From assembly GCF_000385925.1 (NCBI RefSeq), contig NC_021175.1, forward strand, positions 937,501 through 1,001,500: 64,000 bases of DNA, read 5' to 3'. This DNA comes from Streptococcus cristatus AS 1.3089. Its GTDB lineage: Bacteria > Bacillota > Bacilli > Lactobacillales > Streptococcaceae. The notes under the pieces are model-generated. The model was not told the origin of the DNA, made no database searches, and saw only the letters and a list, made by a program, of their open reading frames with translations. Numbering within the stretch: position 1 is the first letter of the stretch; every line of letters begins with the position of its first letter. Of this stretch, positions 1 to 8,108 are shown piece by piece. A program made the position numbers and the translations under genes.

Positions 1-529
1 AGAATCCGTAGGAATCGGGCTTTCCAGCCTCTCTTACTTTGGCTAAGATCAAGAGAATGTCCGCAATGCTGCTATTTGACACCTTAGCTTTTTCTCCCGA
101 AAGTTGCCAACCTGTCTCTGTCTTAATCGCATAGGTCTCCAAATCTGCCAAACTATTTAGATGTTTAGACTCAGAAAATCCAAGACCTGCTATACAAGTT
201 CCCTTTACCAATTTGTCCAGATAACGCTCTTTCTGTTGCCCCGTACCAAAATTCAAAATCGGATAAACACCATAACAACCTTGGGTCAGCAATATAGTTG
301 AAAGAGCTGGAAACTCATTCGAAATCATTCGAATAGAGCTGATAAAATCAGAAGCCAAAGCCTGGTTGTCTTCTGACAAAATCGGTGAAAAAATATCAAA
401 ATCCGTCGTCAATTCTTCCCAAATCTCCTGAGGAAAGTCGACTGACTCATCATGATTTTTCATGTAGTCTCTAATAGCTGTATTTACATATGAACTCAAT
501 GCTGCTGTTTTAGTACTGGACTTCATCAT
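1..529 (-). CDS. Acyl-CoA dehydrogenase family protein (3' end beyond window)
   Basis: An open reading frame runs off the left edge, so only about the first 176 residues are visible. They contain an acyl-CoA dehydrogenase-like N-terminal helical part followed by GLGFSE and TGWQLSGEKAKVSN, the pattern of the flavin- and substrate-binding middle domain (compare TEP..GSD and LNGEKRWIGG in the second paralogue at 6243-7451). An AGGGAG ribosome-binding site at 535-540 precedes two consecutive ATG codons (529 and 526); either can be used. It lies 11 bp downstream of the LysR gene on the same strand and probably shares its transcript. Expected role is oxidation of an acyl-CoA with FAD; the catalytic glutamate lies outside the window, so substrate and activity cannot be judged. 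Confidence 0.75.
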   Translation of the reverse strand, partial: MMKSSTKTAALSSYVNTAIRDYMKNHDESVDFPQEIWEELTTDFDIFSPILSEDNQALASDFISSIRMISNEFPALSTILLTQGCYGVYPILNFGTGQQKERYLDKLVKGTCIAGLGFSESKHLNSLADLETYAIKTETGWQLSGEKAKVSNSSIADILLILAKVREAGKPDSYGF

Positions 530-540
530 CAATTCTCCCT

Positions 541-1455
541 CTATGAATGTGGCTCAGAAAGAGGCTGATAATAACCTTTTAAAAGCTCTTCATATACGTA
601 TGCTTCTACCTCATTATAGTTTGCTTTATAAGGCCGGCAGAACCAAATATTGAAAGGCACCGGATCCTTAAAGCGTACAACCTTAAATTTATTCTTATCA
701 ACAAAATACTCCAAAGGACGAGGTAAAAGTGCAATCATATCATTTTGATAAGTTGACTCTATCAAGAAATCCCATGTCGATGATAAATAGGCAAAATTTG
801 CTTTTATCTTTTTACTCTTTAATTTTTCAGTGATTAAATCGTAGGTTGTAAATGATTTATTAAAGGTCGCTAAACCGTACTGAGCTATATCTTTCCATTC
901 CAATAATTCTTTGTCCGCCAAAGGATGATTCTTATCCATATAAGCTACGTATTCATCAACTTGGATGATATACTGTTCATATTTCTTTGGATCCAGGTTG
1001 GTAGGTTCAATCACTACCGCAAAATTCAAATCACCCGTAACCAACTTTTGGCGCAATTCATTACTTCCATCCTCAGTAACCTGAATGTTAACTTGCGGAT
1101 TGTCTTGTAAAAATTTTGGTAAAATACTAGAAAAATATACTCGTAAAATCAATGATGGAATGCCCAAGTTAAAGGTCCCTTTTTGTTTGAGGGCTTCCAT
1201 ATGAATCATTGATTGCATCTCTTCATGCCTGTTGACAATCTCTGTGGCAAAGCGGTAAATCTTACCACCAGCTTCCGTCAGACTCTCTAATCTTCCATTT
1301 CTACGATTGAAGAGCTGGATTCCTTCCGTTGATTCAAAATTTGTGACAAACTGACTCAAGGCTGACTGACTGATATGAATTTTCTTAGCCGCGATAGAAA
1401 GATTGCATCCACATTCGACGATATTGATAAAGTAAGTCATTTGAATTATATCCAC
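541..1455 (-). CDS. LysR-type transcriptional regulator
   Basis: The protein of about 304 residues has an N-terminal winged helix-turn-helix (SIAAKKIHISQSALSQFV) and a C-terminal periplasmic-binding-like effector domain, the standard LysR architecture. I chose the GTG at 1455 rather than the upstream ATG at 1476: the GTG gives the canonical LysR start (x-DIIQMTYFINIVE) and has GGGAG seven bases upstream, while the ATG has no good site. It lies between the partial acyl-CoA dehydrogenase gene (11 bp downstream) and the CoA-transferase genes, and all are on the minus strand. The obvious inference is that it controls the neighbouring acyl-CoA cluster in response to a CoA ester or acid; the ligand is unknown. 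Confidence 0.88.
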   Translation of the reverse strand: MDIIQMTYFINIVECGCNLSIAAKKIHISQSALSQFVTNFESTEGIQLFNRRNGRLESLTEAGGKIYRFATEIVNRHEEMQSMIHMEALKQKGTFNLGIPSLILRVYFSSILPKFLQDNPQVNIQVTEDGSNELRQKLVTGDLNFAVVIEPTNLDPKKYEQYIIQVDEYVAYMDKNHPLADKELLEWKDIAQYGLATFNKSFTTYDLITEKLKSKKIKANFAYLSSTWDFLIESTYQNDMIALLPRPLEYFVDKNKFKVVRFKDPVPFNIWFCRPYKANYNEVEAYVYEELLKGYYQPLSEPHS

Positions 1456-1499
1456 TTTTCGTCTCCCATCTTTCAAATTTTCACGAGGTAATTTGCCAT

Positions 1500-1545
1500 A
1501 AATAAAACAAGCAACTGGCCCTCGAAAGCATGATGACCAGTTGCT
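1500..1545 (-). terminator. Terminator of the crotonase-CoA transferase unit
   Basis: AGCAACTGG (1510-1518) pairs with CCAGTTGCT (1537-1545); read on the minus strand the hairpin is followed by TTGTTTTATTT. It sits after the CoA-transferase beta gene and before the LysR gene, so LysR probably has its own promoter. Confidence 0.6.
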
Positions 1546-1641
1546 AGTATTCTGATTAAAAACTAATCATCGCTCAAGTTGTCATAAACACATACTAACA
1601 CACTTTCAGAGAAAGAGCAGAATAATTGCTTACTAACTTTA

Positions 1642-2295
1642 TTAGATTGACATCGTTTTCAAGTCTTCTGAGACAATTACTTCTCCTGCTGTCTTTTCAA
1701 GCACTTCCTCTAAGGTAACGCCAGGAGCAAGTTCTTTCAAGAGGAACTTACCATCTTGGAAACCGAAGACAGCCAACTCTGTAATGACTAGATCAAGAAC
1801 ACCTTTAGCAGAAAGTGGCAAAGTGCACTCTGGCAAGAGTTTAGATTCACCATCTGAAGTAGTATGCTGGATTGCACCGATAACACGTTTCGCTCCAACC
1901 AACAAGTCCATAGCTCCACCCATTCCTGGTGCAAACTTACCTGGAATAATCCAGTTAGCGATACTACCATCTTGACTTACTTCCAAAGCTCCTAGCACGG
2001 TCGCATCAACGTGTCCACCACGGATGATCGCGAAGGAAGTCTGCAAGTCAAACAAAGCTGCTCCAGGTAAGAGAGTAATTGGCGCTCCTCCAGAGTTTGC
2101 TAGGTTTGGATTGTAATTATCTTTCGTTGGTGTTTCACCAAAGCGAAGAGCTCCATTTTCAGCCTGAAGAATAACGTTTACTCCGTCAGGAATATAGTCA
2201 GCAGATGCGTTTGGAATACCAAATCCTAGATTGACAACATCCCCATCTTTAAATTCTTGTGCAACACGTCTTGCAATAATTTCTTTTGCTTTCAT
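1642..2295 (-). CDS. atoA: 3-oxoacid/acetoacetate CoA-transferase, beta subunit
   Basis: 217 residues, the usual length of the small (B) subunit of class I CoA-transferases. The catalytic region reads LQAENGALRFGE, matching the family signature in which the glutamate of the ENG motif forms the glutamyl-CoA thioester; the glycine-rich GKFAPGMGGAMDLLVGAKR stretch is also typical. It follows the alpha subunit with a one-base gap, so the two are translated together and form an alpha/beta enzyme. It would swap CoA between a short acyl-CoA (acetoacetyl- or butyryl-CoA) and an acid such as acetate. Direction in the cell (ketoacid use or butyrate release) cannot be told from sequence. The gene ends the transcription unit before a hairpin terminator. 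Confidence 0.88.
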   Translation of the reverse strand: MKAKEIIARRVAQEFKDGDVVNLGFGIPNASADYIPDGVNVILQAENGALRFGETPTKDNYNPNLANSGGAPITLLPGAALFDLQTSFAIIRGGHVDATVLGALEVSQDGSIANWIIPGKFAPGMGGAMDLLVGAKRVIGAIQHTTSDGESKLLPECTLPLSAKGVLDLVITELAVFGFQDGKFLLKELAPGVTLEEVLEKTAGEVIVSEDLKTMSI

Positions 2296-2296
2296 A

Positions 2297-3022
2297 TTAG
2301 TTCACCCCCGCCAATTTTTTAGTCTCAGTCCAAAGATCACCCATCATCTTATGGTGTTCTTCTGGAGTCAAGCTTTGTACGACATAGTCAACAAGGATGC
2401 CCGGAATATAAATATCATTCGGATTAATTTCGCCAGCTTCAACAATTTCATTCGCTTCAACGATAACAGTATCTGCTGCGAGAGCTAATTGCAAGGAAAT
2501 ATTTTTTGTAGTGCCATCGATATACAAGTTGCCATATTTGTCAGCTTTAGTCGCTTTGATCAAGGCAACATCGATTTTAAGTGGATCATAGACCAAATAT
2601 TCACGGCCATTACGTTCTACTTTTTCATAATCTTTTTCTAAGATTGTTCCAACACCTGTCGGAGTCAAGACAGCTCCTAGGCCAGCTCCAGCTGCATGGA
2701 GACGTTCAACAACAGTTCCCATCGGTGTAAATTCAACTTCCATAGCCTTGCTGAAATATTCACGTTGAGCTGCTGCAGATGTTCCTACGTGGGCTGCAAT
2801 ATATTTTTTAACTTGGTGATTTTCACAAAGTCGTCCAACCCCAACTTCTTTACCAGGATGAGATGTTACCACTGATACCAAAGTCAAGTCTTGCTGGTTT
2901 TGTTTCACTAATTCTTCAATCAGTTCAAAAGGTTCACCGACTCCGAGGAATCCTGAAATTCCAACGATGTCACCCGATTTGACCTTAGAAATAGCTTCTG
3001 ATAATGATACAACTGATTTCAT
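2297..3022 (-). CDS. atoD: 3-oxoacid/acetoacetate CoA-transferase, alpha subunit
   Basis: About 241 residues starting MKSVVSLSEAISKVKSGDIV. It has the alpha-subunit CoA-binding loop GISGFLGVGEPFELIEEL and the C-terminal half with GNLYIDGTTKN. The open frame extends upstream to 3082, but the ATG at 3022 is preceded by a strong GAGGAGGT site six bases away and gives the family's normal N-terminus, so I use it; this start lies downstream of the crotonase stop. It pairs with the beta subunit directly downstream. Function as for the beta subunit: CoA transfer on short acyl or ketoacyl groups in the cytoplasm. Confidence 0.88.
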   Translation of the reverse strand: MKSVVSLSEAISKVKSGDIVGISGFLGVGEPFELIEELVKQNQQDLTLVSVVTSHPGKEVGVGRLCENHQVKKYIAAHVGTSAAAQREYFSKAMEVEFTPMGTVVERLHAAGAGLGAVLTPTGVGTILEKDYEKVERNGREYLVYDPLKIDVALIKATKADKYGNLYIDGTTKNISLQLALAADTVIVEANEIVEAGEINPNDIYIPGILVDYVVQSLTPEEHHKMMGDLWTETKKLAGVN

Positions 3023-3038
3023 GCTGATACCTCCTCTT

Positions 3039-3818
3039 TTACTTACGATTGAAAACAGCTTTGCGTTTTTCAACAAAAGCACGCATTCCTTCTAGTTTGT
3101 CTTCTGTAGAGAAGAGCAATGCTTCTGCTTCTGTTTCCAAACGGATTGCATTTTTAAGAGGAAGTTCCGCACCAACTTGAATGACATGTTTTGCTTTTTC
3201 AACAGCTAACGGTGCATTCTTCATGATGGCTGCGGCTAATTCTTCAGCTGAAGACAACAATTCTTCAGCAGGAACCAGTTTGTTAAGAATACCTAAGTCA
3301 TAGGCTTCTTGACCTTTCACTGTACGAGCAGTGAAAATAAGTTCTTTGGCACGGCTAGTTCCAATCAAGCGAGACATCCGTTGAGTACCAGCAAATCCTG
3401 GAATAATACCCAAGCCAACTTCTGGGAAGCCAACCACTGTTTTTTCAAATCCGATACGGATATCAGTTGAAAGTGCTAGCTCCATACCACCACCGAGTGC
3501 ATAACCATTGAGGACTGCGATCGTTGGTTGGCGTAAATCTGAAAGGCGAGTAAATGTATCATTTGCAAATGTCATGTATTCAAATGCTTGAATAGGTGAC
3601 ATCAAATCCATTTCCTTGATGTCAGCTCCAGCGACGAATGCTTTCTCTCCTGCTCCAGTTACGATAACAACGCGAATTTCTTCGCTTTTCTCAACTTGAT
3701 CAAGAACTTCATTCAAATCAGCCAAAACTTGAGAACTCAAGGCGTTCAAAGCTTCAGGACGGTTGATAGTGATATATCCAATCCCGTTTTTAACTTCTAA
3801 TAAAACAGTTTTACTCAT
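3039..3818 (-). CDS. Enoyl-CoA hydratase / crotonase
   Basis: 259 residues, the normal size for a single-domain crotonase. Visible hallmarks are NRPEALNALS near the N-terminus, the oxyanion-hole motifs (GAGEKAFVAGADI at about 55-67 and NGYALGGGMELALS at about 104-117), and EVGLGIIPGFAGTQR, which holds the two catalytic glutamate positions. It should hydrate crotonyl-CoA to 3-hydroxybutyryl-CoA or the reverse. An AGGAGC site precedes the ATG. It heads the crotonase-alpha-beta unit, whose upstream region carries a palindrome across the predicted transcription start. Closest functional class is the clostridial Crt/short-chain enoyl-CoA hydratase; chain-length preference is inference. Confidence 0.9.
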   Translation of the reverse strand: MSKTVLLEVKNGIGYITINRPEALNALSSQVLADLNEVLDQVEKSEEIRVVIVTGAGEKAFVAGADIKEMDLMSPIQAFEYMTFANDTFTRLSDLRQPTIAVLNGYALGGGMELALSTDIRIGFEKTVVGFPEVGLGIIPGFAGTQRMSRLIGTSRAKELIFTARTVKGQEAYDLGILNKLVPAEELLSSAEELAAAIMKNAPLAVEKAKHVIQVGAELPLKNAIRLETEAEALLFSTEDKLEGMRAFVEKRKAVFNRK

Positions 3819-3882
3819 TTTTATGCTCCTACTTATAAAAATTGAATGACTAAGTATGGTGTCAACAAATACTTAAACCCAA

Positions 3883-3932
3883 AATGTAAGAGCTTACATT
3901 CTTATGATATACCATTTCTCACACTTCGTCTA
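3883..3932 (-). promoter_or_regulatory. Candidate promoter with perfect 18-bp palindrome upstream of crotonase
   Basis: On the minus strand TAGACG (3932-3927), a 17-base spacer and TATCAT (3909-3904) form a plausible promoter. The perfect palindrome AATGTAAGAGCTTACATT at 3883-3900 covers the predicted start point, an ideal place for a repressor. Its binding protein is unknown; it does not match the cre, CodY or FabT patterns. Confidence 0.5.
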
Positions 3933-3972
3933 CTTAATCATAATTTATACATCGATAAGTTTAGCTTATAGT

Positions 3973-3985
3973 TTTGATGTTCAAA
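3973..3985. promoter_or_regulatory. FabT-like box upstream of crotonase
   Basis: TTTGATGTTCAAA, flanked by further A/T, fits the inverted repeat TTTGA-N3-TCAAA that FabT, the streptococcal fatty-acid repressor, binds. It lies about 155 bp upstream of the crotonase start. A weaker form, TTTACTATCAAAA at 6161-6173, sits just ahead of the 3-hydroxyacyl-CoA dehydrogenase start. Regulation is inference. Confidence 0.35.
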
Positions 3986-4000
3986 TTAAATTTCCGAAGA

Positions 4001-4057
4001 ATAAAACAAGTCCCATCAAGGCTTGTTTGCAAAAAACAGCATATCGATAGGACTTGT
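4001..4057 (-). terminator. Terminator after thiolase gene
   Basis: ACAAGTCC (4006-4013) pairs with GGACTTGT (4050-4057) around a 36-base loop; on the minus strand TTTTAT follows. The design (long loop, T-rich tail) matches the two other terminators in this cluster. Confidence 0.45.
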
Positions 4058-4102
4058 TTATATAGTAGAAGCAAATGGAAAACTTCAAAAATGAACTAGG
4101 GT

Positions 4103-5281
4103 TTAGCGTTCTACGATGACCGCTGTACCCATTCCGCCACCGATACAAAGGGTAGCAAGGCCACGTTTAACATCACGTTTTTGCATTTCATGCAAGAGTG
4201 TTACCAAAATACGGCAGCCTGAAGCACCGATTGGGTGACCAAGAGCAATCGCACCACCATTTACATTGACTTTTTCAGGATCAAGATTCAATTCTTTTCC
4301 AACGGCACATGCTTGCGCTGCAAATGCTTCATTGGATTCAACCAAATCTAAATCTTCCACTGTAAATCCGCCTTTTTCAAGAGCTTTGCGAGATGCGTAA
4401 ATCGGACCGCAACCCATAACTTTTGGATCTAGTCCAGCGCTTGCGTAAGATTTGATCGTTGCCAAGACTGGAACGCCCAATTCTTTAGCTTTATCAGCAC
4501 TCATAACAACAACTGCTGCTGCACCGTCGTTAATACCTGAAGCATTACCAGCAGTTACAGTACCATCTTTCTTGAATACTGGACGCAATTTACCCAAACC
4601 TTCAAGAGAAGCGTCTTTTCTTGGAAATTCATCTGTATCAAATACGATAGGATCGCCTTTACGTTGCGGAATTTCAACAGGAACAATTTCTTCTTTGAAA
4701 CGACCAGCTTCGATAGCTGCAACTGCACGTTTTTGAGATTGCACAGCAAAGTTATCTTGGTCTTCACGTGTAATTCCATATTGTTCAGCAACGTTTTCAG
4801 CTGTGATTCCCATATGGAAACCTTCAAATCCATCAGTCAAACCATCGCGAAGCATCGTATCGACGACTTTAGAATCACCCATACGAGCGCCCCAACGTTG
4901 ATTTTGAAGAACATAAGGAGCTTGGCTCATGTTTTCAGCTCCACCAGCTACAACGATATCAGCATCTCCACACAATACAGCTTGAGCTGCCAATTGTACT
5001 GCTTTCAAACCAGATCCACAAACTTTGTTAATAGTGAAAGCTGGAGAAGCTACTGGAACACCTGCGTTAACACTCATTTGACGAGCTACGTTTTGACCAA
5101 GACCTGCACCCAGAACGTTACCCATGATAACTTCATCAACTTGTTCTGGTTTCAAGTTTGCTCGTTCAATAGCACTTTTAATAACCAAAGTACCTAGATC
5201 AACAGCCGAAACATTTTTTAAAGTTCCACCAAAAGAACCTAAAGGTGTGCGGACTGCTGCTACAATAACTGCTTCTTTCAT
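4103..5281 (-). CDS. thlA: Acetyl-CoA acetyltransferase (thiolase)
   Basis: 392 residues, full length for a biosynthetic-type thiolase. The acyl-accepting cysteine is in [11 protein letters not shown] (Cys88), followed by [11 protein letters not shown], the NEAFAAQ motif, the histidine in [10 protein letters not shown] and the second catalytic cysteine in [10 protein letters not shown] near the end. It condenses two acetyl-CoA to acetoacetyl-CoA or cleaves acetoacetyl-CoA. AAGGAG precedes the start; 18 bp separate it from the upstream dehydrogenase gene, so they form a two-gene unit ending in a terminator. A dedicated thiolase here, with hydratase, dehydrogenase and CoA transferase, makes a complete C4 acyl-CoA route. 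Confidence 0.92.
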   Translation of the reverse strand: MKEAVIVAAVRTPLGSFGGTLKNVSAVDLGTLVIKSAIERANLKPEQVDEVIMGNVLGAGLGQNVARQMSVNAGVPVASPAFTINKVCGSGLKAVQLAAQAVLCGDADIVVAGGAENMSQAPYVLQNQRWGARMGDSKVVDTMLRDGLTDGFEGFHMGITAENVAEQYGITREDQDNFAVQSQKRAVAAIEAGRFKEEIVPVEIPQRKGDPIVFDTDEFPRKDASLEGLGKLRPVFKKDGTVTAGNASGINDGAAAVVVMSADKAKELGVPVLATIKSYASAGLDPKVMGCGPIYASRKALEKGGFTVEDLDLVESNEAFAAQACAVGKELNLDPEKVNVNGGAIALGHPIGASGCRILVTLLHEMQKRDVKRGLATLCIGGGMGTAVIVER

Positions 5282-5299
5282 TTCTTGCTCCTTATTATC

Positions 5300-6148
5300 T
5301 TAGTATTTAAAGAATCCTTCTTTAGTCTTGCGACCAAGCTTACCAGCTTCAACCATCTTCTTCAGAAGTGGAGCAGGACGATACTTAGGATCTCCAAATC
5401 CATTGTTTAACACTCCCATGATAGCCAAGCAGACATCAAGACCAATCAAGTCAGCCAATGCCAATGGGCCAATTGGGTGATTAGCACCTAGTTTCATTGC
5501 TTCGTCAATTTCTTCTGCTGAAGCAACACCTTCACCCAAGATGAAAATAGCTTCATTGATCATTGGAATCAAGATACGGTTCACAACAAAACCATAAGAA
5601 TCTTTCACGTCTACAGCTGTTTTACCGATTTTTTCAGTCAATTCACGAACGGCTTTCACAACTTCATCTGAAGTTTGAAGTGCACGGATAACTTCGACCA
5701 ATTTCATAACTGGTGCTGGGTTGAAGAAGTGCATACCAATAACGCGTTCTTGATGAACTGTCGCTGCTGCAATATCCGTAACAGATAGAGATGAAGTGTT
5801 TGAAGCCAAAATAGTTTGAGGGTCAGTCAACTCATCCAATTGTTTAAAGATGCTCAATTTGATGTCGCGATTTTCAGTAGCCGCTTCAATAACCAATTGA
5901 ACATGTTTAGCATCTTCATAAGATGTAGAAGGAATCAGATTTGCCAAAATGCTGTCTTTATCTTCCGCTGACAAACGACCTTTTTCAACAGAACGAGACA
6001 ATTGCTTAGCGATACCATCTAGTCCTCTTTGAACAAACTCTTCCTTGATATCATTGAGATAAACTGTGAAACCTGATTGAGCAAAGACTTGTGCAATACC
6101 GCTTCCCATTTGACCTGATCCAATGATCATCACTTTTGAAATACTCAT
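5300..6148 (-). CDS. hbd: 3-hydroxybutyryl-CoA dehydrogenase
   Basis: 282 residues, the size of clostridial Hbd. The N-terminal Rossmann fold has [14 protein letters not shown]; the signature [14 protein letters not shown] contains the catalytic histidine (about residue 138), and [10 protein letters not shown] begins the helical C-terminal domain, which ends KTKEGFFKY as usual. It interconverts acetoacetyl-CoA and 3-hydroxybutyryl-CoA with NAD(P). AGGAG lies nine bases before the ATG. It is cotranscribed with the thiolase downstream. The leader carries a weak FabT-like sequence. Confidence 0.92.
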   Translation of the reverse strand: MSISKVMIIGSGQMGSGIAQVFAQSGFTVYLNDIKEEFVQRGLDGIAKQLSRSVEKGRLSAEDKDSILANLIPSTSYEDAKHVQLVIEAATENRDIKLSIFKQLDELTDPQTILASNTSSLSVTDIAAATVHQERVIGMHFFNPAPVMKLVEVIRALQTSDEVVKAVRELTEKIGKTAVDVKDSYGFVVNRILIPMINEAIFILGEGVASAEEIDEAMKLGANHPIGPLALADLIGLDVCLAIMGVLNNGFGDPKYRPAPLLKKMVEAGKLGRKTKEGFFKY

Positions 6149-6180
6149 TTTTTTCTCCTATTTACTATCAAAATATAAAC

Positions 6181-6232
6181 TTCAAAAAGAAAGAATCGGA
6201 ACGATTACTAGCAAATGCTGAGCAATCGTTCC
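6181..6232 (-). terminator. Terminator after acyl-CoA dehydrogenase gene
   Basis: GGAACGATT (6198-6206) pairs perfectly with AATCGTTCC (6224-6232); on the minus strand GATTCTTTCTTTTT follows. It separates the dehydrogenase from the downstream hbd-thiolase unit. Confidence 0.55.
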
Positions 6233-6242
6233 AAATTCATTA

Positions 6243-7451
6243 TTATACAAATGCTCCAACACCAGTAATCTCACGACCAACAATCAAGGCATTCACTTCG
6301 TGTGAACCTTCATAGGTATAGATTGATTCAGCATCTGCAAAGAAACGAGCAACGTCTGTCTCAAGTGTAATACCATTACCTCCGCAAGTTTCACGAGCAA
6401 GAGCAACTGTTTCGCGCATTACCAATGAGTTGTGCATCTTAGCAAGTGCAGAGTTAAGCATCAATTCGTTACCTGCTTCTTGCATTTCTGCAATACGAGT
6501 TGAATAAGCAATAACTGCTACAGCATTTGCTTGCATACGAGCCAATTTTTCTTGAACAATTTGGAATTTGGCGATTGGACGTTTGAACTGTTCACGATCT
6601 TTAGCATATTTAAGAGCTGCAACATATGATCCACAAGTCACTCCCATAGCAATGTGAGCAACGTCCGCACGAGTGAAGGTCAAGATACGGGCTACATCAC
6701 CAAAACCATTGATATTTACCAAACGGTCTGAATCTGGAACCTCTACATTCTTCATGGTAATATGGCCATTACGGACACAACGAAGAGCAATCTTGTGTGG
6801 GATTGGTTCTGCATGATATCCAGGAGCTCCCTTACGAACGATAAAGCATTTCACTTTTCCATCTTCAACGTCGCGGGCAAATACTGGAACAACATCAGCT
6901 GTATCTGATCCACCGATCCAACGTTTTTCTCCGTTCAAGATCCATTTATCGCCAACACGCTCAGCTGTTGTAGCAAGACCTCCAGCAATGTCAGAACCTG
7001 ACAACGGCTCAGTCAAAGCGAAACATCCTTGCCAGTCAAATGCAGCCAATTTAGGAAGGAATTCTTTTTGTTGACGCTCGTCACCACCAAGCAAGATTGT
7101 GTTGTAGCAAAGTCCACCATGAACTGTGAAGAAAGTTGCTATAGACGCATCAAAACGAGCTAATTCCAAATACAAGAATGCGATATAAAGTTCTGATGGT
7201 TTGTAGTTGCCTTCGCGACCTTCGAACAATTTAGGGTTGTTCATGATTTGAGCGCCTTTAGCAACAGCATAGAATTGTTCGAATGGGAAATCAGGTGCTT
7301 CCCAATATTCATTGATTACAGGACGAAGGTGTTTTTCAATCAAACGACGAGTTTCTTGTAATACTTCAGCTTCTCCCAATGTCAAGCCATCTGCATAGTG
7401 GAAAAGATCCTCAGGGTATAGTTCACGCAAAATTTCTTCTTTAGTTGCCAT
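6243..7451 (-). CDS. Acyl-CoA dehydrogenase (glutaryl-CoA dehydrogenase/ACX4-like clade)
   Basis: 402 residues from the ATG at 7451, chosen because AGGAGT lies ten bases upstream and because homologues start near MATKEEIL; the open frame extends a further 27 codons but without a ribosome-binding site. Motifs are FALTEPLSGSDIAGG (FAD/substrate loop), NGEKRWIGG, RETCGGNGI and YTYEGSHEVNALIVGR, which carries the catalytic-base glutamate at the position used by glutaryl-CoA dehydrogenases. It would introduce a double bond into a short acyl-CoA or reduce crotonyl-CoA, handing electrons to a flavoprotein. No electron-transfer flavoprotein genes are in the window. Two cre-like sites lie between the gene and its upstream region. 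Confidence 0.88.
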   Translation of the reverse strand: MATKEEILRELYPEDLFHYADGLTLGEAEVLQETRRLIEKHLRPVINEYWEAPDFPFEQFYAVAKGAQIMNNPKLFEGREGNYKPSELYIAFLYLELARFDASIATFFTVHGGLCYNTILLGGDERQQKEFLPKLAAFDWQGCFALTEPLSGSDIAGGLATTAERVGDKWILNGEKRWIGGSDTADVVPVFARDVEDGKVKCFIVRKGAPGYHAEPIPHKIALRCVRNGHITMKNVEVPDSDRLVNINGFGDVARILTFTRADVAHIAMGVTCGSYVAALKYAKDREQFKRPIAKFQIVQEKLARMQANAVAVIAYSTRIAEMQEAGNELMLNSALAKMHNSLVMRETVALARETCGGNGITLETDVARFFADAESIYTYEGSHEVNALIVGREITGVGAFV

Positions 7452-7485
7452 TTTATTGACTCCTTTTGTATAGTTTTTATTTGTA

Positions 7486-7532
7486 ATAAGAGCGCTTTCA
7501 TTTTGCGACTCAGTATTTGTTGACGCTTTCAT
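7486..7532 (-). promoter_or_regulatory. Two cre-like (CcpA) sites upstream of acyl-CoA dehydrogenase
   Basis: On the minus strand ATGAAAGCGTCAACAA (7532-7517) matches the cre consensus WTGNAARCGNWWWCAW at 15 of 16 positions. ATGAAAGCGCTCTTAT (7501-7486) matches at 14. They lie 35-80 bp upstream of the start codon, suitable for catabolite repression. Binding is inferred, but it would fit a catabolic role for the cluster. Confidence 0.55.
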
Positions 7533-7720
7533 TTTATATCTAATATGTTATAATGTCTACTTAAGAAAGATTAATAAGACCATAAGTTGAGATTATACAT
7601 ATTGATTTGACTGGCTTTGAAAGGTCTTTTTCTAATAAAAACTAGGAAAAAATCTTTGAATGCGGTTACAAACTTTGAAGAAAGATCTACCTTGAACTGA
7701 CTTTTTATATTGAGTTTTGA

Positions 7721-7746
7721 AAAAGAAAAAGCCCGTGTGGGCTTTT
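7721..7746 (-). terminator. Terminator of ATP-cone gene
   Basis: AAAAGCCC-ACAC-GGGCTTTTT on the minus strand, directly after the ATP-cone gene stop. The 170 bases left of it, up to the dehydrogenase leader, hold no convincing gene. Confidence 0.8.
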
Positions 7747-7754
7747 CAGCATTT

Positions 7755-8093
7755 TTATCGGATTTGTTCAAAATGCAAATGGACAGCGATATGATCACCG
7801 TAACCACTGCGCTCCAAATCACGCTGCAAGCGGTAAGAAATATAATGCTCAGCAATGGTGATATAACCTGCTCCCAAGAGACGATTTTCAACCATAGACT
7901 GAATCATACTGATAGTCGCACGCTCAACCTTGGCTTCTTCCAAATCTAACACGACTTTTTTTGTCACCAAGGCTAGATTTTGACGGAGGTCATCTGTCAA
8001 GACGTAAACAGTTTGAGCTGCTTTTAATACCGCTTGATAGATTTTATCTGGGTCAAAATCAACGACTTCCCCACTACGTTTAATAACTTTCAT
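7755..8093 (-). CDS. Stand-alone ATP-cone domain protein
   Basis: 112 residues that are essentially one ATP-cone: MKVIKRSGEVVDFDPDKIYQ opens it, followed by the helical part with VERATISMIQSMVENRLL and ending YISYRLQRDLERSGYGDHI. ATP-cones are nucleotide sensors found at the N-terminus of ribonucleotide reductases and in the repressor NrdR. Here the zinc ribbon of NrdR is absent and no reductase is attached. A small nucleotide-sensing partner or regulator is the best guess. AAAGGAG precedes the start and a strong terminator follows, so it is a monocistronic or last gene. Function not established. Confidence 0.8.
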   Translation of the reverse strand: MKVIKRSGEVVDFDPDKIYQAVLKAAQTVYVLTDDLRQNLALVTKKVVLDLEEAKVERATISMIQSMVENRLLGAGYITIAEHYISYRLQRDLERSGYGDHIAVHLHFEQIR

Positions 8094-8108
8094 AAAATAC
8101 TCCTTTAT

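Noticed and set aside
4452..5197. Plus-strand open frames of 94-177 residues opposite the thiolase gene
   Set aside because: Antisense shadows of a strongly coding gene; composition and lack of start signals argue against translation.
7571..7891. 106-residue minus-strand frame
   Set aside because: It overlaps the ATP-cone gene out of frame and crosses its terminator.
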